Positions 8,736 to 17,400 of a stretch of DNA of 64,000 nucleotides are shown here, one piece after another. Within the stretch, counting starts at the first letter, position 1, and each line of letters begins with the position of its first letter. The notes beneath the pieces were generated by a model. That model saw only the letters and a list, made by a program, of their open reading frames with translations. It ran no database searches and had not been told where the DNA came from. The translations under genes were made by a program, and so were the position numbers. The stretch is taken from positions 213,761 through 277,760 of the forward strand of contig SBLD01000006.1 of NCBI GenBank assembly GCA_004551485.1, in the 5' to 3' direction. This DNA comes from Billgrantia azerbaijanica. Lineage in GTDB: Bacteria > Pseudomonadota > Gammaproteobacteria > Pseudomonadales > Halomonadaceae.

Positions 8736-10136
8736 ATGCAGATCTACAACACGCTGACGCGTCGCAAGGAAACCTTCTCCCCCATCGAGCCGGGCAAGGT
8801 CCGCATGTACGTCTGCGGCATGACCGTCTACGACTACTGCCACCTCGGCCATGCCCGGGTGATGGTGGCCTTCGACGTCATCACCCGCTACCTGCGCTGG
8901 CGCGGTTACGACGTCGACTACGTGCGCAACATCACCGACATCGACGACAAGATCCTGCGTCGCGCCGAGGAGAACGATGAAACCATCACCGCCCTCACCG
9001 AGCGCATGATCGCCGCCATGCACGAGGACGAGGCGCGGCTGGGCGTGCTGCGCCCCGATCACGAGCCGCGCGCCACGCGCCACGTGGGCGACATCATCGC
9101 CATGATCGAGACGCTGGTCGACAAGGGCTACGCCTACGCCGCCGACAACGGCGACGTCTACTACCGCGTGCGTCGCTTCGCCGACTACGGCAAGCTCAAC
9201 AACCGCGACCCCGACGAGATGCGCGCCGGGGCGCGCGTGGAGGTGGACGAGCACAAGGAGGACCCGCTGGACTTCGTACTGTGGAAGGCGGCCAAGGCCG
9301 GCGAGGCGAGCTGGCCCTCGCCCTGGGGCGAGGGGCGCCCCGGCTGGCACATCGAGTGCTCCGCCATGTCCAAGTGCTGCCTGGGCGAGACCTTCGACAT
9401 CCACGGCGGCGGTCCCGATCTCACCTTCCCCCATCACGAGAACGAGATCGCCCAGAGTGAGGCGGCCAACGACAAGCCCTTCGTCAACACCTGGATGCAC
9501 GCCGGGGCGGTACGCGTCAACCAAGAGAAGATGTCCAAGTCGCTCGGCAACTTCTTCACCATCCGCGAGGTGCTCGAAGTCCACGACCCGGAGGTGGTGC
9601 GCTACCTGCTGGTGGCGAGCCACTACCGTAGCCCCATCAACTATGCGCCGGAGTCGCTCCTGGAGGCGCGCCGCTCGCTGGAGCGCTTCTACACGGCCCT
9701 CGAGGGCGTCACGCCGACCGACGGGAGCGTGGACGGGCGCTTCGCCGAGCGCTTCGTTGCGGCGATGGACGACGACTTCAATACCCCCGAGGCGCTCTCG
9801 GCGCTCTTCGAGCTGGTACGCGAGCTAAACCGGGCCAAGCAGGAGGCGCCCGAGCAGGCGCCGGCGCTGGCCTTCGAGCTCAGGCGCCTGGCAGGCGTGC
9901 TGGGGCTGCTCGGCCAGGAGCCGTCACGCTTCCTCCAGGGGGGCGCGACGGCGCTGCCGCTGCCGGAGGCCGAGATCGAGGCGAAGATCGCTGCGCGCGC
10001 CGAGGCCAAGCGGGCCCGGGACTTCGCCACCGCGGATGCCATTCGCGACGAGCTGGCCGCGCTCGGCATCCTGCTCAAGGATTCTCGGGAGGGGACACGC
10101 TGGGTGTACGAGCCGCCCGCCGGCGAGGGCGAGTGA
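8736..10136 (+). CDS. cysS: Cysteinyl-tRNA synthetase
   Basis: Class I synthetase, monomeric and zinc-dependent, charging tRNA-Cys. 466 residues from ATG 8736 ([11 protein letters not shown]); E. coli has 461. The frame is open upstream inside glnS but that part is not homologous. Seen: zinc ligand C27 in CGMTVYD, HLGH at 36-39, ECSAMS and HHENE zinc ligands, and KMSKS at 265-269. The AAGAAGG ribosome site is inside the end of glnS. It ends 18 nt before the convergent DUF1853 stop. Confidence 0.97.
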   Translation: MQIYNTLTRRKETFSPIEPGKVRMYVCGMTVYDYCHLGHARVMVAFDVITRYLRWRGYDVDYVRNITDIDDKILRRAEENDETITALTERMIAAMHEDEARLGVLRPDHEPRATRHVGDIIAMIETLVDKGYAYAADNGDVYYRVRRFADYGKLNNRDPDEMRAGARVEVDEHKEDPLDFVLWKAAKAGEASWPSPWGEGRPGWHIECSAMSKCCLGETFDIHGGGPDLTFPHHENEIAQSEAANDKPFVNTWMHAGAVRVNQEKMSKSLGNFFTIREVLEVHDPEVVRYLLVASHYRSPINYAPESLLEARRSLERFYTALEGVTPTDGSVDGRFAERFVAAMDDDFNTPEALSALFELVRELNRAKQEAPEQAPALAFELRRLAGVLGLLGQEPSRFLQGGATALPLPEAEIEAKIAARAEAKRARDFATADAIRDELAALGILLKDSREGTRWVYEPPAGEGE

Positions 10137-10154
10137 TGGCGGCCGCCCGGGCCG

Positions 10155-11126
10155 TCATGGCGCGGGCGGCAGCGGGATCTGCAGTGGCCAGGCGTCGCTC
10201 ACCACGAACAGCCTATCGGTGATGTCGCCGGTGGCGAGCGCCACCTGCACGGGCGTGGCAGGGCCGGCGAAGTGCTGGGCCAGCCGTGCCTCCAGGTCGC
10301 GCAACCGCGTGAAGGCGTGCCTGCGCGGCGGGGCCAGCCAGTGAGGCTTGGCCAGCCAGGCGGCGCGGGTCGTGCGCGGCAGGACGTCGCGCAGGTCGCG
10401 CCACTCCCCCCAGGGTACCCAGCGCCCGCGCCAGTGGCCCGGTGCGCTGCCGCGTGGGGCGGGCAGCGCCTGGCGCCACGGCTGGAAGAGCACGCCGGGC
10501 ATGGCCAGCCGGCGCAGGATCGGTTGCTTCGCGTCCAGGTGGGCGAGGTGCGGGGCGAGTTCGAGGCGGATCGCCTCGCGCGTCTCGGCCTGGTCGGTCA
10601 GCGTGAGCTGGTGGCGGCGCAGGTGGGCGAGCTTGCTGGCCAGGCTGTCGGCGCCGCCGGGGCCGATCCAGCGGGCCGGGGCGGCGGCATCGCCGGGGCC
10701 TTCCGGCAGTCCCAGGTAGAACTTGATCGCCACCTCCAGGTGGATCAGCGTCTTCCGGTCCCGTTGACGGTAGAGCAGGTCCAACTCGCCCAGGGTGAGC
10801 TTGCCGCGGTGGACCCTGAGATTGTGGGCCAGCAGGCAGGTGCCCGGCGCGCGGTCGAGCAGGAACTGCCAGAGGCGTTCGTGATAGAGGCCCATGCGGC
10901 CGTTCACGGTGTCGCCGACCCGCCGCTCGAGCGCCTCGGGGGCCGCTTCGAGGTCGTCGAAAAAGGCGGTGAGGCGGGCGGGGTCGCCGAGCCCCAGCTC
11001 GTCGCGACTCGGGCGGCCCGGCCAACTGGCGTCGACCAGGTCCGGTGCGAGCAGCAGCCACGCCAGGTCCCTCACCAGGGGGTGATGGCAGCGGGCGAGC
11101 AGGGCATCGGCGGTGGCATCGGGCAT
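10155..11126 (-). CDS. DUF1853 family protein
   Basis: Protein of unknown function, recognised as DUF1853 by the opening HHPLVRDLAWLLLAPDL, a central RMGLYHERLWQFLL and LGELDLLYR...HLEVAIKFYLG, resembling a restriction-like nuclease core (E..D..E-K spacing); that fold comparison is inference. 323 residues from ATG 11126. An upstream in-frame ATG at 11195 is less likely: the intervening codons look non-coding, and a minus-strand promoter (TTGGTT-16 nt-TATAAG) overlaps them. No signal peptide or membrane segment. Divergent from the betaine importer and convergent with cysS. Confidence 0.75.
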   Translation of the reverse strand: MPDATADALLARCHHPLVRDLAWLLLAPDLVDASWPGRPSRDELGLGDPARLTAFFDDLEAAPEALERRVGDTVNGRMGLYHERLWQFLLDRAPGTCLLAHNLRVHRGKLTLGELDLLYRQRDRKTLIHLEVAIKFYLGLPEGPGDAAAPARWIGPGGADSLASKLAHLRRHQLTLTDQAETREAIRLELAPHLAHLDAKQPILRRLAMPGVLFQPWRQALPAPRGSAPGHWRGRWVPWGEWRDLRDVLPRTTRAAWLAKPHWLAPPRRHAFTRLRDLEARLAQHFAGPATPVQVALATGDITDRLFVVSDAWPLQIPLPPAP

Positions 11127-11155
11127 GGTGGCAAGCGCGGCGTTGAGATCGGCGT

Positions 11156-11185
11156 CTGACAGCCAAACTGTACACGCCTTATACT
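11156..11185 (+). promoter_or_regulatory. Promoter of the osmF-yehYXW operon
   Basis: CTGACA (11156-11161), 18-nt spacer, TATACT (11180-11185), 32 nt upstream of the osmF ATG. It overlaps a minus-strand promoter for the DUF1853 gene, so the two transcripts start within about 25 bp of each other and probably compete. Confidence 0.65.
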
Positions 11186-11217
11186 CTGCGTACATTCCCA
11201 ACCAACGGGTGGTGACG

Positions 11218-12135
11218 ATGAACCGCACCCTGTCCGGCCTGGCGGCGTTGGCCGCCGGCTCCCTGCTCACGCTCTCCTTCGCCCACGCCGTCGAGCCCGT
11301 GGTGGTCGCCTCCAAGATCGACACCGAGGGCTCGGTGCTGGGACAGCTGATCCTGCAGCGGTTGGAGGCGGCCGGCATCGAGACCGAGGACCGGCTGCAG
11401 CTGGGCGGTACCAGCATCGTGCGCGAGGCACTGCTGGCCGGGGAGATCGACATCTACCCCGAGTACACCGGCAACGGCGCCTTCTTCTTCGACATGACCG
11501 GCAGCGACGTCTGGCACGACGCCGATAAGGCGCTGGCCACGGTGCGTGAGCGCGATGCCGAGAACGGCCTGGTGTGGCTCACCCCCGCCGATGCCAACAA
11601 CACCTGGGCGATGAGCGTGCGGGCCGACCTGGCCGAGGAGCACGACCTCCACACGCTCGAGGACCTGGCCGGCTACCTGGCCGACGGTGGCGAGTTCAAG
11701 TTCGCCGCCAGCGCCGAGTTCGTGGAGTCCCCGCAGGCCCTGCCGGCCTTCCAGGAGGCCTACGGTTTCGAGCTCTCCGCCGAGCAGCTGCTGGTCCTTT
11801 CCGGCGGCAACACGGCCGCCACCATGCGCGCCGCCGCCCAGCGGACGAGCGGCGTGAATGGCGCCATGACCTACGGCACCGACGGTGGTCTCGGCGCCCT
11901 GGGGCTGGTGGTGCTGGACGACACCCAGGGCGTGCAGCCCGTCTATCAGCCGGCCCCGGTCGTCCGCGAGTCGGTGCTCGAGGCGCACCCGGAGATCGAG
12001 ACGCTGCTCGAACCGGTCTTCCGCGCCCTCGACCTCGAGACCCTGCAGCGGCTCAACGGCGAGGTGGCGGTGAACGGGGTCGACCCGCGCCGGGTGGCGG
12101 CGGAGTTCCTCGCCGATCTCCAGGCAGCGGAGTAG
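11218..12135 (+). CDS. osmF: Osmoprotectant (glycine betaine/choline-type) periplasmic binding protein
   Basis: Substrate-binding subunit of a type I ABC importer of the OsmF/YehZ (OpuCC-like) family. 305 residues, equal to E. coli OsmF. Signal peptide residues 1-24 (MNRTLSGLAALAAGS...AHA), then VVVASKIDTEGSVLGQLIL, which opens the fold, and GEIDIYPEYTGNG, the classic QAT-family signature. The frame is open upstream to 11113 but ATG 11218 starts the signal peptide. First gene of a four-gene operon in the same order as E. coli yehZYXW. The exact ligand cannot be fixed from sequence; the E. coli system is a low-affinity betaine importer. Confidence 0.92.
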   Translation: MNRTLSGLAALAAGSLLTLSFAHAVEPVVVASKIDTEGSVLGQLILQRLEAAGIETEDRLQLGGTSIVREALLAGEIDIYPEYTGNGAFFFDMTGSDVWHDADKALATVRERDAENGLVWLTPADANNTWAMSVRADLAEEHDLHTLEDLAGYLADGGEFKFAASAEFVESPQALPAFQEAYGFELSAEQLLVLSGGNTAATMRAAAQRTSGVNGAMTYGTDGGLGALGLVVLDDTQGVQPVYQPAPVVRESVLEAHPEIETLLEPVFRALDLETLQRLNGEVAVNGVDPRRVAAEFLADLQAAE

Positions 12136-12138
12136 GGC

Positions 12139-13299
12139 GTGGGGCAGGGAAGGCCGGTACCCAATGTCGTCTTGATCGCGCTGCTGCTCGCTGGTGTGGT
12201 CGCCTGGCTGACCCTGCCGGCCGTCAGCGTCGCCCCCAATCGCATCGTTCCCGGCACGCCCCTGCTTGCCCAGGAGGCGCTTGGCTGGGGCGTCACCCTG
12301 CCGGCGCTGGTGCCGATGCTCGCCGTGGTCGTGCTCGGCTGGCGGCCCGAGCCGGCTCGGCTGCGCCTGGCCCTGGCGCTGGTCGTGGCGCTGCTGGCCG
12401 CCATGCCACTGTGGCTCTCCGCCGCCGCGGCGGCGCTGGTCGAGGCAGCCCAGGCCCGGCTCGGCATCGGCGCGGCCCTGTGGCTGCTGCTGTTCCTGTG
12501 GTTGCTGGCACTGATCGAGCTGCGCGCCCGCCTCGCGTTGCCGCGCCCCCTCGGTTGGGCACTGCTGCTGCCGGTGCTGCTCGCCTGGTGGGGCTGCCTG
12601 TCGCTGTGGCTGGCGCCACTCGCCCTCTACCGCGAATACCAGGGGCGCAGCGACCAGTTCCTGGACGCGATCGGACAGCACCTCGCCCTGGTCGGGGCGG
12701 CCGTGGGCGCGGCGCTGGTGCTCGGCGTGGGGCTGGCGCTCGCCATGCGCCGCTACGCCGGCCTGCGCCGTGCCGGTTTCGGGGTGCTGAACTTCCTGCA
12801 GACCATCCCCAGCATCGCCCTGTTCGGCCTGCTGCTGGCGCCGCTCGCTTGGCTCTCGGCGCGCTTCGACTGGCTGGCGGCGCTGGGGGTGAGCGGGATC
12901 GGGTGGGCCCCGGCCTGGCTGGCGCTGCTCGGCTACAGCTTGCTGCCCATGGTACGCAACACCTTCGTGGCGCTGGATGAGGTCGACCCCGCGGTGATCG
13001 AGTCGGCGCGCGGCATGGGCATGAGTCGCCGCCAGGTGTTTCTCCAGGTGCGCCTGCCGCTGGCCCTGCCGGTGGTGCTCGAGGGCATTCGCATCACCAC
13101 CGTGCAGGCGGTCGGCCTCACGGCCGTGGCCGCCCTGATCGGTGCCGGTGGGCTCGGCACCTTCGTCTTCCAGGGACTGGGGCAGGCCGCCATGGACTTG
13201 GTCCTGCTGGGGGCGCTGCCGATCATCGCCCTGGCGTTGATCGCCGATGCCCTGCTCAGCGCCCTTGCCGATTGTCTGCGTCAGGGAGGAGCGACGTGA
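12139..13299 (+). CDS. yehY: Osmoprotectant ABC transporter permease (YehY-like)
   Basis: Inner-membrane permease of the OsmF system. 386 residues, matching the unusually long YehY (385), in which extra N-terminal membrane segments precede the transport core. Many hydrophobic segments are visible; the C-terminal core carries the permease EAA-type loop around ESARGMGMSRRQVFLQVRLPLALP, which contacts the ATPase. GTG start at 12139 with GCGGAG upstream, 3 nt after the osmF stop; its TGA overlaps the GTG start of the ATPase gene. Confidence 0.9.
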   Translation: MGQGRPVPNVVLIALLLAGVVAWLTLPAVSVAPNRIVPGTPLLAQEALGWGVTLPALVPMLAVVVLGWRPEPARLRLALALVVALLAAMPLWLSAAAAALVEAAQARLGIGAALWLLLFLWLLALIELRARLALPRPLGWALLLPVLLAWWGCLSLWLAPLALYREYQGRSDQFLDAIGQHLALVGAAVGAALVLGVGLALAMRRYAGLRRAGFGVLNFLQTIPSIALFGLLLAPLAWLSARFDWLAALGVSGIGWAPAWLALLGYSLLPMVRNTFVALDEVDPAVIESARGMGMSRRQVFLQVRLPLALPVVLEGIRITTVQAVGLTAVAALIGAGGLGTFVFQGLGQAAMDLVLLGALPIIALALIADALLSALADCLRQGGAT

Positions 13300-14234
13300 T
13301 CGAGCTGTTCGAGGTGACCAAGCGCTTCGGCGAGGAGGTGGCGGTCGACGGCATCTCGCTGCGGGTGGAGAAGGGCGAGCTGTGCGTGCTGGTCGGCACC
13401 TCCGGCTGCGGCAAGTCCACCACCCTGCGCATGATCAACCGCCTCATCGAGCACAGCGACGGGGAGATCCACCTGAACGGCCAGCCGGTGCGCACCTTCG
13501 ACGAGGTCGCGCTGCGCCGGCGTATCGGCTACGTGATCCAGAGCACCGGGCTCTTTCCCCACTGGACGGTGGCGCGCAACATCGGCCTGGTGCCGCGGCT
13601 GCTGAAGTGGCCCCGGGGCGAGGTGCGCGAGCGGGTCGAGGCGCTGATGGCGCTGCTCGGCCTGCCGGTGGCCGAGTTCGCCGACAAGTACCCCCACCAG
13701 CTCTCCGGCGGCCAGGCGCAGCGCGTCGGCGTGGCGCGGGCGCTGGCGGCCGACCCCGAGATCCTGCTGATGGACGAGCCCTTCGGCGCGCTCGATCCCA
13801 TCACCCGCGAGGCGCTGCAGCACGAGCTGCTCGACCTCCAGGCGCGCCTGCACAAGACCATCGTCTTCGTTACCCACGACATGGACGAGGCGCTGCGCCT
13901 GGCCGACCGGCTGGTGGTGATGCGCCAGGGCCGCATCGTCCAGCAGGGGCCGCCCCTCGAGCTGCTGCACGAGCCGGTGGACGACTTCGTGGCCTCCATG
14001 CTCGGCGGAGAGGAGCGTGGCCTCAAGGAAGCCGCCCTGACGCGGGTGCGCGACCGCATGCTGCCGCTCGGGCCGCGCCTGCTCGCCCACGAGCGCGTGG
14101 CGGCACAGGCGCCGCTCCACCAGGCGTTGTCGCTGATGCTGTGGCACCGCGTCGATCGCCTCACCGTCGTCGATGACGACGACATTCCCATCGGCGAGCT
14201 CTCGCTGCGTCGGCTGGTGGGGAGCAAGTCATGA
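13296..14234 (+). CDS. yehX: Osmoprotectant ABC transporter ATP-binding protein (YehX-like)
   Basis: ATPase subunit of the betaine-type importer. 312 residues. Start is GTG 13296, overlapping the permease stop, with AGGGAGGA five bases upstream; the in-frame ATG at 13272 lies inside yehY and is rejected. Seen: Walker A GTSGCGKST (34-42), signature LSGGQAQR, Walker B ILLMDEP, switch VTHDMDEA, and a C-terminal extension (about 240-312) with a single CBS-like half (RVDRLTVVDDDD), as in OpuA-type ATPases that may sense ionic strength. The ATG of the next gene overlaps its stop. Confidence 0.93.
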   Translation: MIELFEVTKRFGEEVAVDGISLRVEKGELCVLVGTSGCGKSTTLRMINRLIEHSDGEIHLNGQPVRTFDEVALRRRIGYVIQSTGLFPHWTVARNIGLVPRLLKWPRGEVRERVEALMALLGLPVAEFADKYPHQLSGGQAQRVGVARALAADPEILLMDEPFGALDPITREALQHELLDLQARLHKTIVFVTHDMDEALRLADRLVVMRQGRIVQQGPPLELLHEPVDDFVASMLGGEERGLKEAALTRVRDRMLPLGPRLLAHERVAAQAPLHQALSLMLWHRVDRLTVVDDDDIPIGELSLRRLVGSKS

Positions 14235-15001
14235 GCACGGCCGGAAGCGGTGCGGTGCGCCTTCGCGCGCTGCCCGGCTGGCTGGGGCCGCTGGGCTGGT
14301 TGGTGCTGCTGCTGGCGCTGAGCCTGGGCATGGGCTGGCTCGAGGGGCTACTGCGCCTGGTCGAGCCGGACAGCCGCCAGGTGCTCTATGCGCGGGCGAG
14401 CTTTCTCGCACTGCTCGGCCAGCACGTACTGGTGGTCGGGGTGGCGTCGCTGGCCGCGGTGCTGCTCGGCGTGGGCGGGGCGCTGGCGGTGACGCGACCC
14501 GCCGGTCGCGACTTCCTGCCGCTGGTCAGCCAGCTCGCCTCCATCGGCCAGACCTTTCCCCCGGTGGCGGTGCTGGCCCTGGCGGTGCCGGCGCTGGGCT
14601 TCGGCACCCTGCCGATCATCGTGGCGCTGCTGCTCTATGGCCTGCTGCCCATCGTGCGCAACACCCTGGCCGGCATCCAGGGCATCGACCCCGACGTGCA
14701 CGAGGCGGCGCGCGGCATGGGCATGACCCGCGGCCAGATCCTGCGTCAGGTGGAGCTGCCGCTGGCTGCGCCGGTGATCCTCGCCGGGGTGCGTACCTCG
14801 GTCACCATCAACGTCGCCACCGCCGCCATCGGCGCCACCGTCGGGGCCAGCAACCTGGGCGACCCGATCATCTCCGGCATCGTCAACGGCAACACCGCCT
14901 ACGTGCTGCAGGGTGCGCTGCTCATCGGGCTGCTGGCGATCACCGTGGACAGCGCCTTCGAGCGCCTGCAGCGCCGGGTGGGGCGCCGCGGAGTACAGTG
15001 A
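14231..15001 (+). CDS. yehW: Osmoprotectant ABC transporter permease (YehW-like)
   Basis: Second, shorter permease of the system. 256 residues with about six hydrophobic segments and the EAA-type loop EAARGMGMTRGQILRQVELPLAAP. ATG 14231 overlaps the ATPase stop (ATGA), with GGGGAGC upstream. Last gene of the osmF-yehY-yehX-yehW operon; the two permeases would pair as a heterodimer. Confidence 0.92.
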   Translation: MSTAGSGAVRLRALPGWLGPLGWLVLLLALSLGMGWLEGLLRLVEPDSRQVLYARASFLALLGQHVLVVGVASLAAVLLGVGGALAVTRPAGRDFLPLVSQLASIGQTFPPVAVLALAVPALGFGTLPIIVALLLYGLLPIVRNTLAGIQGIDPDVHEAARGMGMTRGQILRQVELPLAAPVILAGVRTSVTINVATAAIGATVGASNLGDPIISGIVNGNTAYVLQGALLIGLLAITVDSAFERLQRRVGRRGVQ

Positions 15002-15027
15002 CTTCGGAGGGGATGCCAAGGCGGATA

Positions 15028-15056
15028 TTTTACGTTAACGTCAACTGTCGTATTAT
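15028..15056 (+). promoter_or_regulatory. Promoter with LiuR-like operator upstream of the bkd operon
   Basis: TTTACGTTAACGTCAA (15029-15044) is a 16-bp palindrome with one mismatched pair. It lies between and over TTTTAC (15028-15033) and TATTAT (15051-15056; 17-nt spacer), about 100 nt upstream of the E1 alpha gene. As remembered, LiuR (MerR family, branched-chain amino acid catabolism) sites have the form TTnACGTnnACGTnAA. Palindrome and promoter are seen; the regulator is inferred, and no liuR gene is in the window. Confidence 0.6.
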
Positions 15057-15157
15057 CGCCGCTGCGTTGGAGCGAACCTCTGGCGCACCGCTACATTAGA
15101 GACAACACTGCCCTCACGAGGGGCGGTATTTCCTGCCACCACCCAAGGATCAGGAAG

Positions 15158-16393
15158 ATGACAACAACAGAAGACGTCCATGCGCTGGCCTTCATGACCG
15201 GCGACGAGTTCCATATCCCGACCTATCGGCTGCTCCAGCAGGACGGCACGCTGTTCGAGGGAGCCGACGTCCCCGACCTCGACCAGGACCAGGAGAAGGC
15301 GCTGCGCATCTACCGCGCCATGCTGGTCACGCGCGTGCTCGACGAGCGCATGATGGCGGCCCAGCGCCAGGGGCGGCTCTCCTTCTACATGCAGTGCACG
15401 GGCGAGGAGGCCGCGGTGATCGGTGCCGCGGCGGCGCTGGACGATGCCGACATGATCATGGCGCAGTATCGCGAGCAGGGCGCCCTGGCCTACCGCGGCT
15501 TCACCTACGACGAGTTCATGAACCAGCTGTTCGGCAACGAGCTCGACTACGGCAAGGGTCGCCAGATGCCGATCCACTACGGTTCGCGCAAGCTGCACTA
15601 CATGACCATCTCCTCGCCGCTGGCGACGCAAATTCCCCAGGCGACGGGCTACGCCTACGGCCAGAAGATGGCCGGAGAGGGCCACTGCACCATCACCTTC
15701 TTCGGTGAGGGTGCCGCCTCGGAAGGCGACTTCCACGCCGCGCTCAACATGGCCGCGGTGCACGAGGTGCCGGTGATCTTCTTCTGCCGCAACAACGGCT
15801 ATGCCATCTCCACGCCGGCCCACGAGCAGTTCGCCGCCGACGGCATCGCCCCGCGCGCTTTCGGCTACCGCATGCACGTCATCCGCGTCGACGGCAACGA
15901 TATCCTCGCCGTCTACCGTGCCACCCAGGCGGCGCGCGCCATTGCCGTGGAGAAGAACCAGCCGGTGCTGATCGAGGCGATGACCTATCGGCTCGCCGCC
16001 CACTCCTCCTCGGACGACCCCTCCGGTTACCGCTCGCGCAAGGAGGAGGACGCCTGGCGCGAGAAGGACCCCATCCTGCGCATGCAGCGCTGGCTGACCG
16101 CCAAGGGCTGGTGGAGCGACGACGAGGAGAAGGCGCTCCAGGAGAGCCTGCGCCGTGAGGTGCTGGAGACCCTGAAGCGCGCCGAGAAGCGCCCGCCACC
16201 GCCCATAGACAGCCTGGTCAGCGACGTCTACGCCGATGTCACCCCAGCCCTGCAGCACCAGCTCGATGCCCTCAAGCGCCACATCCGGCGCTATCCCGAC
16301 GAGTATCCCAAGGGGGCGCGGTCGCTCGACCCCGATGTGCGCGCCGAGGGGGCCGCCGACAAGCCGGCCGATGACGAGCAGGGAGGAGCCTGA
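15158..16393 (+). CDS. bkdA1: Branched-chain 2-oxoacid dehydrogenase E1 component, alpha subunit
   Basis: Thiamine-diphosphate-dependent decarboxylase half of the complex oxidising 2-oxo acids from Val, Leu and Ile. 411 residues. Much closer to the mitochondrial BCKDHA type ([35 protein letters not shown]) than to the Pseudomonas BkdA1 I remember. ThDP motif [18 protein letters not shown]...NNG is intact, as is the regulatory-loop region [19 protein letters not shown]. Ribosome site AAGGATCAGGAAG. First gene of a three-gene operon E1a-E1b-E2; no E3 follows. Confidence 0.93.
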   Translation: MTTTEDVHALAFMTGDEFHIPTYRLLQQDGTLFEGADVPDLDQDQEKALRIYRAMLVTRVLDERMMAAQRQGRLSFYMQCTGEEAAVIGAAAALDDADMIMAQYREQGALAYRGFTYDEFMNQLFGNELDYGKGRQMPIHYGSRKLHYMTISSPLATQIPQATGYAYGQKMAGEGHCTITFFGEGAASEGDFHAALNMAAVHEVPVIFFCRNNGYAISTPAHEQFAADGIAPRAFGYRMHVIRVDGNDILAVYRATQAARAIAVEKNQPVLIEAMTYRLAAHSSSDDPSGYRSRKEEDAWREKDPILRMQRWLTAKGWWSDDEEKALQESLRREVLETLKRAEKRPPPPIDSLVSDVYADVTPALQHQLDALKRHIRRYPDEYPKGARSLDPDVRAEGAADKPADDEQGGA

Positions 16394-16394
16394 G

Positions 16395-17372
16395 ATGCCG
16401 ACCATGAACATGCTGCAGGCGATCAACAACGCCCTGGATATCGCCATGGCCGAGGACGAGCGGGTGATCTGCTTCGGTGAGGACGTGGGCGTCTTCGGCG
16501 GGGTCTTCCGTGCCACCAGCCACCTGCAGGAGCGCTACGGCAAAGCGCGCTGCTTCAACACGCCGCTGGTGGAGCAGGGCATCATCGGCTTCGCCAACGG
16601 CCTGGCCGCCCAGGGTTCCGTGCCGGTGGCCGAGATCCAGTTCGCCGACTACATCTTTCCGGCCTTCGACCAGATCGTCAACGAGACGGCCAAGTTCCGC
16701 TACCGCTCCGGCGACCTGTTCAACGTCGGCGGCCTGACCATCCGCACGCCCTACGGCGGCGGCATCTCCGGCGGCCACTACCACTCCCAGTCGCCCGAGG
16801 CCTACTTCGCGCACACGCCCGGCCTCAAGGTCGTGGTGCCGCGCAACCCCTATCAGGCCAAGGGCCTGCTGCTGGCGTCGATCCGCGACCCGGACCCGGT
16901 GCTCTTCTTCGAGCCCAAGCGGCTCTACCGCGCCTCCACCGGCGAGGTGCCGGAGGGCGACTACCAGCTGCCCATCGGCGAGGCCGAGGTGACCAAGGAG
17001 GGCACGGACGTCACCGTGCTCGGCTGGGGGGCGCAGATGGAGGTGATCGACCGCGCGGTGGAACTCGCCGAGAAGGCGGGCATCTCCTGCGAGGTCATCG
17101 ACCTGCGCTCGATCCTGCCGTGGGACGAGGACACCGTGGCGGAGTCGGTGCTCAAGACCGGCCGGCTGCTGATCACCCACGAGGCGCCGCGCACCGGCGG
17201 CTTCGCTGGCGAGATCGCCGCAGCCATCCAGGAGCGCTGCTTCCTGTACCTGGAGTCACCCATCGCGCGGGTGACCGGCCTGGACACACCCTTCCCACTG
17301 ACGCTGGAGAAGGAGTACATGCCGGATCACCTCAAGGTCTACGAGGCCATCCGCGCGAGCGTGGAATTCTGA
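16395..17372 (+). CDS. bkdA2: Branched-chain 2-oxoacid dehydrogenase E1 component, beta subunit
   Basis: Partner of E1 alpha in the heterotetramer. 325 residues from ATG 16395, which follows GGGAGGAG and sits 1 nt after the E1 alpha stop; the open frame begins further upstream inside E1 alpha. Seen: [16 protein letters not shown], the active-site region [39 protein letters not shown] with the catalytic His, and the transketolase C-terminal domain with [15 protein letters not shown]. The motif set matches the BCKDHB type. Confidence 0.94.
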   Translation: MPTMNMLQAINNALDIAMAEDERVICFGEDVGVFGGVFRATSHLQERYGKARCFNTPLVEQGIIGFANGLAAQGSVPVAEIQFADYIFPAFDQIVNETAKFRYRSGDLFNVGGLTIRTPYGGGISGGHYHSQSPEAYFAHTPGLKVVVPRNPYQAKGLLLASIRDPDPVLFFEPKRLYRASTGEVPEGDYQLPIGEAEVTKEGTDVTVLGWGAQMEVIDRAVELAEKAGISCEVIDLRSILPWDEDTVAESVLKTGRLLITHEAPRTGGFAGEIAAAIQERCFLYLESPIARVTGLDTPFPLTLEKEYMPDHLKVYEAIRASVEF

Positions 17373-17400
17373 CGACCGGTATCAGGACAGGAGACGCAAG

